DNA of 64,000 nucleotides from Desulfobacterium sp. Lineage in GTDB: Bacteria > Desulfobacterota > Desulfobacteria > Desulfobacterales > Desulfobacteraceae. Below, in pieces: positions 1-8,378 of this stretch. Location: the NCBI GenBank assembly GCA_030145245.1, contig JAQYWC010000003.1, positions 62,001 through 126,000 of the forward strand. The letters are read 5' to 3'. The notes below the pieces were generated by a model, which saw only the letters and a list, made by a program, of their open reading frames with translations, did no database searches and was not told where the DNA came from. Positions within the stretch are counted from its first letter, which is position 1. Each line of letters opens with the position of its first letter. The translations under genes and the position numbers were made by a program.

Positions 1-2
1 AA

Positions 3-3000
3 CAGTCAACACCATTTTATCACCTCCACGTTCATACGGAGTTTTCACTTCTTGACGGAGCCATCCGGCTCGATGCCCTTCTTGACCGATGCAAGGACTT
101 TAACATGGATGCGGTGGCCATGACCGACCACGGCGTCATGTTCGGCGCAGCCATGTTCAACGAAAAGGCAAGAAAGGCCGGCATCAAACCGATCCTGGGC
201 TGCGAAGTCTATGTTGCGCCAAGGAGTATCAAACACAAAACAGCCGAAGACAACAAGGGGCTCAACCACCTGGTTCTCCTGGCAAAGGACCTGGAGGGCT
301 ACTCCAACCTGTGCAAGCTTGTCTCCATTGCCCAGTTCCAGGGATTTTACTATAAGCCCAGGGTGGACCGGGAACTCCTGACCCAGTACAGCAAAGGCCT
401 CATCGCCACCTCCGCCTGTCTCAAGGGAGATGTTCCCCAGCGGATCATCAACGGCAAAATGGACGAGGCCGATGATGCGGCCCGTTTCTATCTCAAGACT
501 TTTGGTGAGGGTAACTTCTTTCTGGAAGTGCAGCAGAACGGGATGATGATCCAGGAAAAGGTCAATCAGGGCCTTGTTGATATCAGCCAGCGGCTCTCCA
601 TTCCCCTGGTTGCCACAAACGACTGTCATTATCTTTCAAAAGATCACGTCCGGGCCCACGAGGCCCTGCTCTGCATTCAGACCGGAAACACCCTGAACGA
701 CACCTCCCGGTTTAAGTTTGATTCGGACCAGCTCTACTTCAAATCCCCGGACGAGATGATCGCCGATTTCAAGGGGTATGACAACGCCATCGAAAACACC
801 CGGCTCATTGCCGGTCAGTGCAATGTGGAGTTTGGTGAAAAGGTCTACCACTTTCCCCAGTACACCCCGGAGAACCATGAAGATCCTGAGGAAAGCGCGG
901 GCGATATCTTTGATCGCCAGGCCCGTGAAGGGTTTGCAAAGCGCATGGAAATGCTCAGGCGGATCAATCCGGATATAGACGAAAAACTCTACCAGGAGCG
1001 GCTGGATTATGAGATCGGCGTTATCCTTGACATGGGCTTTCCCGGGTATTTTCTCATTGTGGCGGATTTTATCCGCTACTCCAGGGAACACAACATTCCT
1101 GTGGGGCCGGGCAGGGGCTCTGCTGCCGGCAGCATGGTGGCCTATGCAATGGAGATCACCGCCCTTGATCCCATTGAGCACGGCCTGATTTTTGAACGGT
1201 TCCTCAACCCCTCCCGAATCTCCATGCCGGATATTGATGTGGATTTCTGCATCGAAGGCCGGGAGGAGGTTTACAAGTATGTAATCAACCGATACGGCGG
1301 CCCCGACTATGTTTCCCAGATCATCACCTTTGGCAAGCTCAAGGCCAAGGCGGTCATAAGGGACGTTGGCAGGGCGCTGAGCATCCCCCTGCCCGAAGTG
1401 GATGTCATTGCCAAGCTGATTCCTGACACAGCAAAGAATCTCCAGCAGGCCCTGGATGACGTGCCCCAGATCATGGATCTGGTGGGGGAGGATCCTGTCA
1501 AAAAGGACCTCCTTGAGATCGCACTCACCCTCGAAGGTCTTCCACGTCAGGCATCGACCCATGCCTGCGGCGTCGTGATTTCGGACAAGCCCCTGGTGGA
1601 ATACCTGCCCACCTACAAGGGAAAAGAGGGCGAGGTGGTGACCCAGTTTGACATGAACTTTGTCGAAAAACAGGGTCTTGTCAAGTTCGATTTCCTGGGT
1701 CTTCGTAACCTTACCGTAATTAAGAACACCCTTGATCTCCTGGAAAAGCAGAAAAGGGAGGTACCCGACCTCCTTGAGATCGACATGGCGGACAAGCTCA
1801 CCTTTGAGCTGCTGTGCCGGGCCGACACAACAGGGGTTTTCCAGCTGGAAAGCTCGGGCATGAAGGAGTTGATCGCAAGGCTCCAGCCCGCAGCCTTCAG
1901 TGACATTGTGGCCCTGGTGGCCCTCTATCGACCTGGCCCCCTGGACAGCGGCATGGCGGACTCCTATGTGGAAAGAAAACAAGGCCGTGAAGAGGTCGTT
2001 TATCTTTTTCCCGAGCTTGAATCCATCCTTAACGAGACCTACGGGGTAATCCTTTACCAGGAGCAGGTGATGAAGATCGCCGGTGTCCTGGCCAACTACA
2101 CCATGGCGGACGCGGACGGTCTCAGAAAGGCCATGGGTAAGAAGATCCCCGCCATGATGGAGGAACACCGGGGTATGTTCACCAAGGGAGCCAAGGAGAA
2201 CAACCTGGATCCGGCCAAGGCCTCGGAACTTTTTGACCTCATGGAGAAGTTCGGCGGATACGGATTCAACAAATCCCACTCTGCGGCCTATGCCCTGATC
2301 TGTTATCAGACAGCCTACCTCAAGGCCCATTATCCCCTTGAGTACATGGCTGCCATCATGACCGTCGACATGAGCAACTCCGACTCCGTGGTCAAGTTTA
2401 TTGACGAGTGCCGGAGCCACGACATCAATATCCTGCCGCCGGACGTGAACCACAGTGACTCGGTGTTCACGGTGGAACCTTCTGCCATACGTTTCGGCAT
2501 GGCCGCGGTGAAAGGCGTAGGTGCCGCCGCCATCGATTCCATCGTGGAGGTGAGGAACGAAGGGGGACGCTTTACTTCCATTTACGATTTTTGTGAGCGG
2601 GTAAACCTCTCCAAGGTGAACAAACGGGTACTCGAGGCGTTGATCAAGTGCGGTGCCTTTGACTGTACCGGCAACAAGCGGAGCCAGTTGATGGCCGTGC
2701 TCGAAGGCGCCCTGGATCACGGAAACCGGATCCAGAAGGAAAAGGCCGATGCCCAGATGGATCTGTTTGCCGATTCCGAAGGGGGTGAGGGGATACCCGT
2801 GAGCATTCCTCCCATGCCGAATATTGAGGAGCTGGATGACAATGAGCTTTTGTCCATGGAAAAGGAGACCCTGGGGTTCTACATCACCGGACATCCCCTG
2901 GACCGGTACGAAGAGCTTATCAAGAAATTTGCAAACGTTAATTCCGAAAACATTGGACAGAGCGGCGAAGGCATGAGTGTTCGCATGGGCGGCACCCTGC

Positions 3001-3533
3001 GTCCCCTTAAGGTATTGAAGACAAAAAAAGGTGACATGATGGCCTTTGCCGCCCTTGAGGACAAGCAGGGCAGCGTGGAGGTGGTGATCTTTCCGGAACT
3101 CTACCTGGAGGTACACAGTCTTCTTTCCGAGGAAACCCCTGTCATTCTCCAGGCCGAGGTTCAGAAAAGGGAGAACAATGTAAAGCTTTTGGGTGAGCGC
3201 ATCATCCCCATTGATATGGCCGAAGCCGAGTGGACAGCCAGCATTGTCATGAATATGGATGTGGAACGCTCGGACAACACTACCCTTGAGCGCCTGAAGG
3301 CACAGCTTCACAGATTTCCCGGAACCTGTACCGCTTTTCTTGAGATGAACCTGAAGAATGGGTCAGGCGTGGTGATCCAACTGTCCCAGGATGAACTTGT
3401 GAGTCCTGAACCCGCGCTTTTTAAAGAGGTTGAGATCCTGTTGGGTGAAAAATCCATTAGGACCCGGTGCGCCCCGGTAAAGCAGCGGGAGAAGAAGAAG
3501 CGGTGGCAGGCCAAGGCAAAACCCCAGGCCTGA
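3..3533 (+). CDS. dnaE: DNA polymerase III alpha subunit (5' end outside window)
   Basis: Replicative polymerase catalytic subunit of the DNA polymerase III holoenzyme. The frame is open to the left edge: codons from base 3 read a PHP-domain start (HLHVHTEFSLLDGAIRL), so the first in-frame ATG at 105 is internal and only a few N-terminal residues are missing. About 1176 residues are visible, normal for DnaE (about 1160). The polymerase core shows the PDIDVDF catalytic acidic motif near 1227-1247. A helix-hairpin-helix region and an OB-fold (near 2960-3200) follow, and the tail is basic. The gene is convergent with the BON lipoprotein, with 91 bases between them. No dnaE neighbour that would suggest an operon is visible. 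Confidence 0.97.
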   Translation, partial: QSTPFYHLHVHTEFSLLDGAIRLDALLDRCKDFNMDAVAMTDHGVMFGAAMFNEKARKAGIKPILGCEVYVAPRSIKHKTAEDNKGLNHLVLLAKDLEGYSNLCKLVSIAQFQGFYYKPRVDRELLTQYSKGLIATSACLKGDVPQRIINGKMDEADDAARFYLKTFGEGNFFLEVQQNGMMIQEKVNQGLVDISQRLSIPLVATNDCHYLSKDHVRAHEALLCIQTGNTLNDTSRFKFDSDQLYFKSPDEMIADFKGYDNAIENTRLIAGQCNVEFGEKVYHFPQYTPENHEDPEESAGDIFDRQAREGFAKRMEMLRRINPDIDEKLYQERLDYEIGVILDMGFPGYFLIVADFIRYSREHNIPVGPGRGSAAGSMVAYAMEITALDPIEHGLIFERFLNPSRISMPDIDVDFCIEGREEVYKYVINRYGGPDYVSQIITFGKLKAKAVIRDVGRALSIPLPEVDVIAKLIPDTAKNLQQALDDVPQIMDLVGEDPVKKDLLEIALTLEGLPRQASTHACGVVISDKPLVEYLPTYKGKEGEVVTQFDMNFVEKQGLVKFDFLGLRNLTVIKNTLDLLEKQKREVPDLLEIDMADKLTFELLCRADTTGVFQLESSGMKELIARLQPAAFSDIVALVALYRPGPLDSGMADSYVERKQGREEVVYLFPELESILNETYGVILYQEQVMKIAGVLANYTMADADGLRKAMGKKIPAMMEEHRGMFTKGAKENNLDPAKASELFDLMEKFGGYGFNKSHSAAYALICYQTAYLKAHYPLEYMAAIMTVDMSNSDSVVKFIDECRSHDINILPPDVNHSDSVFTVEPSAIRFGMAAVKGVGAAAIDSIVEVRNEGGRFTSIYDFCERVNLSKVNKRVLEALIKCGAFDCTGNKRSQLMAVLEGALDHGNRIQKEKADAQMDLFADSEGGEGIPVSIPPMPNIEELDDNELLSMEKETLGFYITGHPLDRYEELIKKFANVNSENIGQSGEGMSVRMGGTLRPLKVLKTKKGDMMAFAALEDKQGSVEVVIFPELYLEVHSLLSEETPVILQAEVQKRENNVKLLGERIIPIDMAEAEWTASIVMNMDVERSDNTTLERLKAQLHRFPGTCTAFLEMNLKNGSGVVIQLSQDELVSPEPALFKEVEILLGEKSIRTRCAPVKQREKKKRWQAKAKPQA

Positions 3534-3624
3534 TCCCTTTCGCTTTGTCGCTCTGATTTTCGTGTTATTTGGGCAAGAGAGCCAGAAACTTTTTTTGTTT
3601 CCGGCTTGTCCGGGTCAGGGCAAA

Positions 3625-4206
3625 CTATTGTCCGGTGATGGTGAGGTTATCCGTCACCGCGACCGTACCCGGACAGGCCCTTGCAATGGAAATGGCCCTG
3701 TCCCGTTGGGATTGGGAGGCAACAACGCCGGTGAGGGTAACCCGTCCCTGGTTGACATCTACGTCGATGTTCATGGACCGGAGTCCGGGTTCTTGGATGA
3801 GTCCGGTTTTGATCCGGTTTCCGATGATTTTGTCGTCCACGGTCTGTCCGGCGCTCTTTTTCCCAACGGTAAGCTGGTTTTCGACCCTGAGGACACCGGG
3901 AGTGGCACGGGCGATGTCTCCGGCAATGCGCCGTTCAGAAGTTGTCTCAAGGACGCCGGTGAGAAATACCACCTGCTGCACGGTGTCCACATCGATCTTC
4001 AGGCCGCTGACAAATTCGTCCGAGAGCAATCTTGCTTTTACCCGGCTGGTGATCAGTGAATCGTCCACCATGGTGCCGAGGGTTCGCTGGTCTGTAGCGC
4101 CCTTGAAGGTACCCACGGCTGCCGTTCCCACCAGGGCAGGACCGCAGCCGTAACAGAGAAGGGAGAGGATGGTTAAGAAACACCATCCCGTGTTTTTGAT
4201 ATTCAT
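3625..4206 (-). CDS. BON-domain lipoprotein (DolP/YraP-like)
   Basis: A 193-residue envelope protein with a hydrophobic signal segment ending in a Cys (LLCYGC, Cys about 21), fitting lipoprotein export, then two consecutive BON domains (about residues 45-110 and 118-190; typical V-x-L-x-G-V strands such as VFLTGVLE and VTLTGVVA). BON pairs bind phospholipid at the outer membrane, as in DolP (YraP) of enterobacteria. The start lies 6 bases after the stop of the upstream 83-residue membrane protein, so the two are likely co-transcribed. The lipobox is not ideal (Cys-Tyr-Gly before the Cys), so a cleaved soluble form is possible. Confidence 0.85.
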   Translation of the reverse strand: MNIKNTGWCFLTILSLLCYGCGPALVGTAAVGTFKGATDQRTLGTMVDDSLITSRVKARLLSDEFVSGLKIDVDTVQQVVFLTGVLETTSERRIAGDIARATPGVLRVENQLTVGKKSAGQTVDDKIIGNRIKTGLIQEPGLRSMNIDVDVNQGRVTLTGVVASQSQRDRAISIARACPGTVAVTDNLTITGQ

Positions 4207-4212
4207 GATTAT

Positions 4213-4464
4213 CTATTCCATTTCATCGAGATCAAGATCATCAAATTCACTCAGGTCGATGTCGTCCAGGAGGTAGTCAGCTTTTTTAAGGGAGGCTGTT
4301 TGTTTGTTTCCTGTTTTTTTGGAGCTGTTCTTCTTGCCTTTGGCGGGTTTATCCTTTTTCTGAGACCTGTTTTTCAGTGCAAAAATAAGCATGAAAACCA
4401 TGAAACAAATTCCGGCAAGATTGAGTGATATTATGATGATTCCGGTTATACTTTTAGCGATCAT
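4213..4464 (-). CDS. Small membrane protein with basic linker and acidic tail
   Basis: An 83-residue protein of unknown function. One transmembrane helix occupies residues about 5-30 (IIIISLNLAGICFMVFMLIF). A strongly Lys-rich cytoplasmic stretch follows (about 31-60), and the last 20 residues are an acidic tail (DDIDLSEFDDLDLDEME). I do not recognise the family. It is the first gene of a two-gene unit with the BON lipoprotein (6 bases apart) and is divergent from the J-domain protein. The opposing charge blocks suggest a protein- or membrane-surface contact role, which is inference only. Confidence 0.6.
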   Translation of the reverse strand: MIAKSITGIIIISLNLAGICFMVFMLIFALKNRSQKKDKPAKGKKNSSKKTGNKQTASLKKADYLLDDIDLSEFDDLDLDEME

Positions 4465-4574
4465 TGGGCTAGGCTCTCTTACTGATTTTGAGTTTGACTC
4501 TACATGTCATGATGTGTTTATATATAAAGAATTTGGCAGTTTGACACAAGGATTTTAATTAAAAAGGAAAATAT

Positions 4575-5333
4575 ATGGGTTGGCTTGGAAAAATGGTCGG
4601 CGGAACCATCGGTTTTGCCCTTGGGGGTCCCATCGGTGCGGTTGCCGGTGCTGCCTTTGGCCACACATTTGATAAAAAAGAAACCATCTACCTTTCGGAA
4701 CAACACACCCATGAGCGGCTTTCCACCGACGAAGAGGCCCAGCTCACATTTTTTGTGGCCGCCTTTTCAATGCTTGCAAAGATAGCAAAGGCAGACGGTG
4801 CGGTCAGTGATAAAGAGATCGCTTCCATCGAGGAATTCATGACCCGGGACCTTAACCTCAATGCAGAGAGCAGAAACTCTGCCATCAATATCTTCAGGCA
4901 GGCCTTGAATTCAAACGATCGGTTTGACGCATTTGCCGTTCAGTTTTATACGGCTTTCAGGAACCAGCCCAGGATCATCGAGCTTATGATGGACATTCTC
5001 TTGAGGGTGTCTGCGGCAGACGGAACCATCAGTGACAGGGAGGAGGTGCTTCTGATGACGGCGGCACGGACTTTCAATTTCTCCGACAGCAATTATGCAA
5101 TGCTAAAGTCCAGGTATGTCAAGGAGGTCAACCGGTTTTATGCGGTTCTCGACTGCAAAGAGACGGCCACCAACGAGGAGATAAAGAAACAATACAGAAA
5201 GATGGTTTCAGAATACCATCCGGACAAGATCGAGGCAAAGGGGCTGCCCGAGGAGTTTGTCAAATTTGCCACCGACAAATTCAGGGAGATCCAGGAGGCC
5301 TACGACGCCATTAAAAAGGAGCGGGGAATTTAG
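4575..5333 (+). CDS. djlA: TerB/J-domain co-chaperone (DjlA-like)
   Basis: A 252-residue protein with three parts: a Gly/Ala-rich amphipathic N-terminus (residues 1-30, GGTIGFALGGPIGAVAGAAF) that probably contacts the membrane, a TerB-like all-helical domain (about 50-180, with repeated acidic ADG-x-xSD motifs) and a C-terminal J domain (about 185-250) carrying HPD at 215-217. The HPD loop stimulates DnaK ATPase, so this is a membrane-proximal Hsp70 co-chaperone like DjlA. The start is preceded by AAGGA at good spacing. A strong terminator follows at 5375. It is monocistronic. Confidence 0.88.
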   Translation: MGWLGKMVGGTIGFALGGPIGAVAGAAFGHTFDKKETIYLSEQHTHERLSTDEEAQLTFFVAAFSMLAKIAKADGAVSDKEIASIEEFMTRDLNLNAESRNSAINIFRQALNSNDRFDAFAVQFYTAFRNQPRIIELMMDILLRVSAADGTISDREEVLLMTAARTFNFSDSNYAMLKSRYVKEVNRFYAVLDCKETATNEEIKKQYRKMVSEYHPDKIEAKGLPEEFVKFATDKFREIQEAYDAIKKERGI

Positions 5334-5374
5334 TTTAAGCGCCTGACGTAACTTTTTTGGTGTGATAACTTATG

Positions 5375-5417
5375 ATGCCTGCCAGGTCAAACTGTTGACT
5401 TGGCAGGCATTTTTTAT
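5375..5417 (+). terminator. Rho-independent terminator after djlA-like gene
   Basis: A 16-bp stem (5375-5390 with 5395-5410, one G-T type mismatch) closes a 4-base loop and runs into a T-rich tract (TTTTTATATTTTT). It lies 41 bases after the djlA-like stop. Confidence 0.85.
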
Positions 5418-5503
5418 ATTTTTGCTTGTCCCATATGAATAGATCCCATCTCTATGAAGAATAGGTATTATGGTGTCAATTCGAGTGCGGGCATCTATAT
5501 CAA

Positions 5504-6820
5504 TTACGGACGAACAATGCTTCCTTGGAGTGTACCGTCCGGATCAACGGTATCAAGGGTAACATCAACGGCAGATCGTTTGAATTCATCTCCCCCGTCA
5601 ACAAGCATGGTGAGGTAGTTGGAGGTGATGGCCTTGAGCATGCCCGTGGACCTGTCACGCTGCTCCTGGATCACAGCTTCAAGTCTCCTGCCAAGGTTTT
5701 TTTGCTCAAAAGCTCCCCGCTTTTCAAGGCCCAGGGCCCGCATGGCTGCGCACCGGTGCTTCATGGTCTCGGAATCGAGTTTGTCCGGATACCCATAGGC
5801 CGGGGTGCCCTTTCTTGGAGAAAACGGAAACACATGGAGATAGGAGATGGGAAGCCCGGCAAGCAGTGCATGGGTTCTCTCAAATGCCTGTTCCGACTCC
5901 CCTGGAAATCCCTGGAGCACATCAATGCCCATGGCTGCAAATGGCATGGCTTCATGGATCTTCCAGACAAGTTCCTTAAAATAACCGGTATCGTAAGGCC
6001 GGCCCATCCGCTTCAGGATCTCGTCATCACCGCTCTGGAGGGGGATGTGAAAATGATCGCAGATGATGGAATTCTTTGCTGCAAGTTCGATGATCCCGTC
6101 TGTCAGTTCCTTTGGTTCAATGGAGCTGATTCTGATCCGGTGGATGGGTTCCTTTTCCACAATGGTCTTTAAAAGCCCTGTAAACGAACTTTTTTCAACC
6201 AGGTCAAGGCCCCAGGCGCCGGTGTGGATGCCGGTAATCACGGATTCCTTGTACCCCTTCCGATCCAGGTGTTCCAGGTGGGAAATGACCTCATTTTCCG
6301 GCATGCTCCTGCTCCTTCCCCTGGCATAGGGGACGATGCAGTAGGTGCAAAAGGAGTTGCACCCGTCCTGGATTTTGAGGTAGGCCCGGGTCTTGTTTCC
6401 GGTTACAGCGGGTTCAAACCCCTGAAACCGGGTGGCTGAGCTGTAGGGTTCGCCGGGGCAGGGCAGGGCGTCAAGCCCTTGGTCCGATGCGATGATGGCA
6501 TCGGCAATCTTGAATTTATCCGTATGCCCCAGGACACAATGGACATTTTCGATCTCCTTGACAAGTTCCGGTTCCGTCTGGGCATGGCAGCCTGTGACCA
6601 CCACTTTTGTGTTGGGGTTGGAGCGGATGATGCTCCTGATCTCCTGGCGGGACTGCACGGCAGCCCTGGAGGTGACGGCACAGGTGTTGATGATGCAGAT
6701 GTTGGATTCTTCGGGGGCGTCCACCCGGATCCATCCGTTGCTGACCAGGGCAGTTGCGATACCGTCGGATTCGTATTGGTTTACCTTGCAGCCAAGGGTG
6801 GTGATGTAAAATTGGTTCAT
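5504..6820 (-). CDS. mtaB: tRNA (t6A37) methylthiotransferase MtaB
   Basis: Radical SAM enzyme that converts t6A37 to ms2t6A37 in tRNAs reading ANN codons. It has 438 residues. The N-terminal UPF0004 domain carries the three auxiliary-cluster cysteines (Cys11 in LGCKVNQYES, Cys47 in NTCAVT, Cys78 in TGCHAQ). The radical SAM CX3CX2C is at Cys154/158/161 (CNSFCTYC) followed by VPYARGRSRS, typical of MtaB rather than MiaB (LGCKVNQ and YARGR). A C-terminal TRAM-like region follows. Its ATG overlaps the mnmA stop as ATGA, so translation is probably coupled. Confidence 0.93.
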   Translation of the reverse strand: MNQFYITTLGCKVNQYESDGIATALVSNGWIRVDAPEESNICIINTCAVTSRAAVQSRQEIRSIIRSNPNTKVVVTGCHAQTEPELVKEIENVHCVLGHTDKFKIADAIIASDQGLDALPCPGEPYSSATRFQGFEPAVTGNKTRAYLKIQDGCNSFCTYCIVPYARGRSRSMPENEVISHLEHLDRKGYKESVITGIHTGAWGLDLVEKSSFTGLLKTIVEKEPIHRIRISSIEPKELTDGIIELAAKNSIICDHFHIPLQSGDDEILKRMGRPYDTGYFKELVWKIHEAMPFAAMGIDVLQGFPGESEQAFERTHALLAGLPISYLHVFPFSPRKGTPAYGYPDKLDSETMKHRCAAMRALGLEKRGAFEQKNLGRRLEAVIQEQRDRSTGMLKAITSNYLTMLVDGGDEFKRSAVDVTLDTVDPDGTLQGSIVRP

Positions 6821-7839
6821 TGAATAATTCCAGCGCCAAGGACCCGCTCTTCTTGGTAAAAGACAGCGACCTGGCCGGGTGTTACAGCAAACTGGGGTTC
6901 ATCAAAGGTCAGTGTTGTCAGGTTGTTTGAGAATTTCAACTCTGCAGATGCGCCCTTGTGGCTGTATCGTATTTTTGTTATTACCTTTCCTTGGGATGTA
7001 AGGGGGGCTGCAATCCAGTTGAGGTCGCTTAAAACCACGTCTGTTGTGTAAAGCTCCGCTTTCACCCCCACAACAAGGGTGTTGGTGGCAAGATCGATTG
7101 TTTTTACATAATAGGGTTCCGGCCCCGGGCAGTTCAGGCCCCGTCTCTGGCCGATGGTGTAGCAGTGCAATCCCCGGTGTCTGCCGACGACCCTGTTGTC
7201 GGGCAGGATGATATCTCCGGGGCTTGGGTCGAGTTTTAGTTTTTCCGCGATAAACTCTGAAAACGACTGGTCCTTTATAAAGCAGATATCCTGGCTTTCG
7301 CTCTTTTCCATGGGAACAAGATCGTTTTCCCCGGCAATCTGTCTGACCATGGTCTTGGTCAGCTCTCCCAGGGGGAACACTGCCTGTTGGAGCTGTTGCT
7401 GGGAAAGCATGGCCAGGAAATAGGATTGGTCCTTATCCGGGTCCCTGCCTTTGACAAGGGATGTGGCGCCATTCTCAGCCTTTTGGGTTCGAACGTAGTG
7501 GCCGGTTGCGATCCTTCCTGCACCAAGTTTTTCTGCCTCATCCATGAGGGCGCCGAATTTTATGGTTTTGTTGCAGAAGAGGCAGGGGTTGGGTGTCTTG
7601 CCCCGGGCATAGGTCTGCACAAAATAGTCGACCACCCTGTTGTCAAAGGTTTTGCTCAGATCAACGGTATGAATCGTTATGTCCAGACGTTCTTCAATGG
7701 ATGAGAAATCGGTCTCACATGGTTCGTAGCCCGTCTTGAAATGGATGCCGACAAGGTCGGCACCCTGTTGTTTCAGCAGATGGGCCGCCACCAGGGAGTC
7801 GATCCCACCACTCATGGCTATTGCAATCTTTGAATTCAC
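6817..7839 (-). CDS. mnmA: tRNA 2-thiouridylase MnmA
   Basis: Thiolates U34 of Lys, Glu and Gln tRNAs. The GTG at 7839 is chosen because it overlaps the upstream stop as GTGA and places the PP-loop SGGIDS at residues 10-15, giving 340 residues; the longer frame to 7905 would overlap the ferredoxin gene. A CX2C pair sits at Cys86/Cys89 (NPCLFCN) and the second catalytic-region Cys at 186 (SQDICF). Three cysteines in this pattern could either form the usual persulfide relay or hold an Fe-S cluster, as reported for some MnmA proteins. It sits between a 2[4Fe-4S] ferredoxin-like gene and mtaB, overlapping both. Confidence 0.93.
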   Translation of the reverse strand: MNSKIAIAMSGGIDSLVAAHLLKQQGADLVGIHFKTGYEPCETDFSSIEERLDITIHTVDLSKTFDNRVVDYFVQTYARGKTPNPCLFCNKTIKFGALMDEAEKLGAGRIATGHYVRTQKAENGATSLVKGRDPDKDQSYFLAMLSQQQLQQAVFPLGELTKTMVRQIAGENDLVPMEKSESQDICFIKDQSFSEFIAEKLKLDPSPGDIILPDNRVVGRHRGLHCYTIGQRRGLNCPGPEPYYVKTIDLATNTLVVGVKAELYTTDVVLSDLNWIAAPLTSQGKVITKIRYSHKGASAELKFSNNLTTLTFDEPQFAVTPGQVAVFYQEERVLGAGIIQ

Positions 7840-8267
7840 GGAAGGATCGATTCGGCATTTTTGGAAAACAGGCCCATGGCCCGGCTGGGACAGGTGACGA
7901 TGCACAGTTCACAGACGCTGCATTTTTCCTTGTCAAACACGATTTCCATTTCAGGGCGCTTTACAGAGAGGGCTCCGGTGGGGCAGACAGCCGTGCAGGC
8001 ACCGCAGTGGGTGCACTTGTCCTCGTCCCTCCAGATCTCCTGTTCGGCATAGCTGACCCGCACTCCCTGTTCCTTGAGATAGCGGACTCCCCGTTTGTAG
8101 TTTTCCCTGGTGCCGGTAACCTCAAGCACCATGATTCCGTCTTCCTTGGTCGAGAATTTGGCTCCAAGGATATTGAATAGAAGATCATAGTCCTTGGTCA
8201 GATAGCAGACCACTGCGTTCTGGGCCACGACCGGGGGAAAGTAGAGAATTAAAATTTTTGAATACAC
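7836..8267 (-). CDS. NIL-domain 2[4Fe-4S] ferredoxin-like protein
   Basis: A 143-residue protein. The GTG start at 8267 is chosen because GGAGG lies 6 bases upstream, whereas the longer frame starting at 8345 has no such site. Residues about 1-75 resemble the NIL domain and the rest holds two complete CX2CX2CX3CP cluster motifs (CTHCGACTAVCP and CSVCELCIVTCP). NIL-ferredoxins are known from sulfur assimilation to homocysteine in methanogens and sulfate reducers. Its stop overlaps the mnmA start by GTGA, suggesting it delivers electrons or sulfur for tRNA thiolation. That partnership is inference from context. Confidence 0.85.
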   Translation of the reverse strand: MYSKILILYFPPVVAQNAVVCYLTKDYDLLFNILGAKFSTKEDGIMVLEVTGTRENYKRGVRYLKEQGVRVSYAEQEIWRDEDKCTHCGACTAVCPTGALSVKRPEMEIVFDKEKCSVCELCIVTCPSRAMGLFSKNAESILP

Positions 8268-8378
8268 CCGTATCCTCCATGGCGTTGGTAAATAATATAT
8301 CTTGTGACAACCCGTTAACTTAAGTAATATTGTACCTATGGTCAAGCCTTATGTTTTAAATTGCATAGAGGAGGGACT

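Noticed and set aside
636-3311. Very long minus-strand open frame (about 890 codons) opposite dnaE
   Set aside because: Composition and repeats of His/Gly/Val are those of an antisense shadow of GC-rich codons, and the plus strand is unmistakably DnaE.
3580-3606. Hairpin with T-loop between dnaE and the BON gene as terminator
   Set aside because: Stem of 10 bp with a mismatch and the T-run in the loop instead of after the stem; not a convincing terminator.
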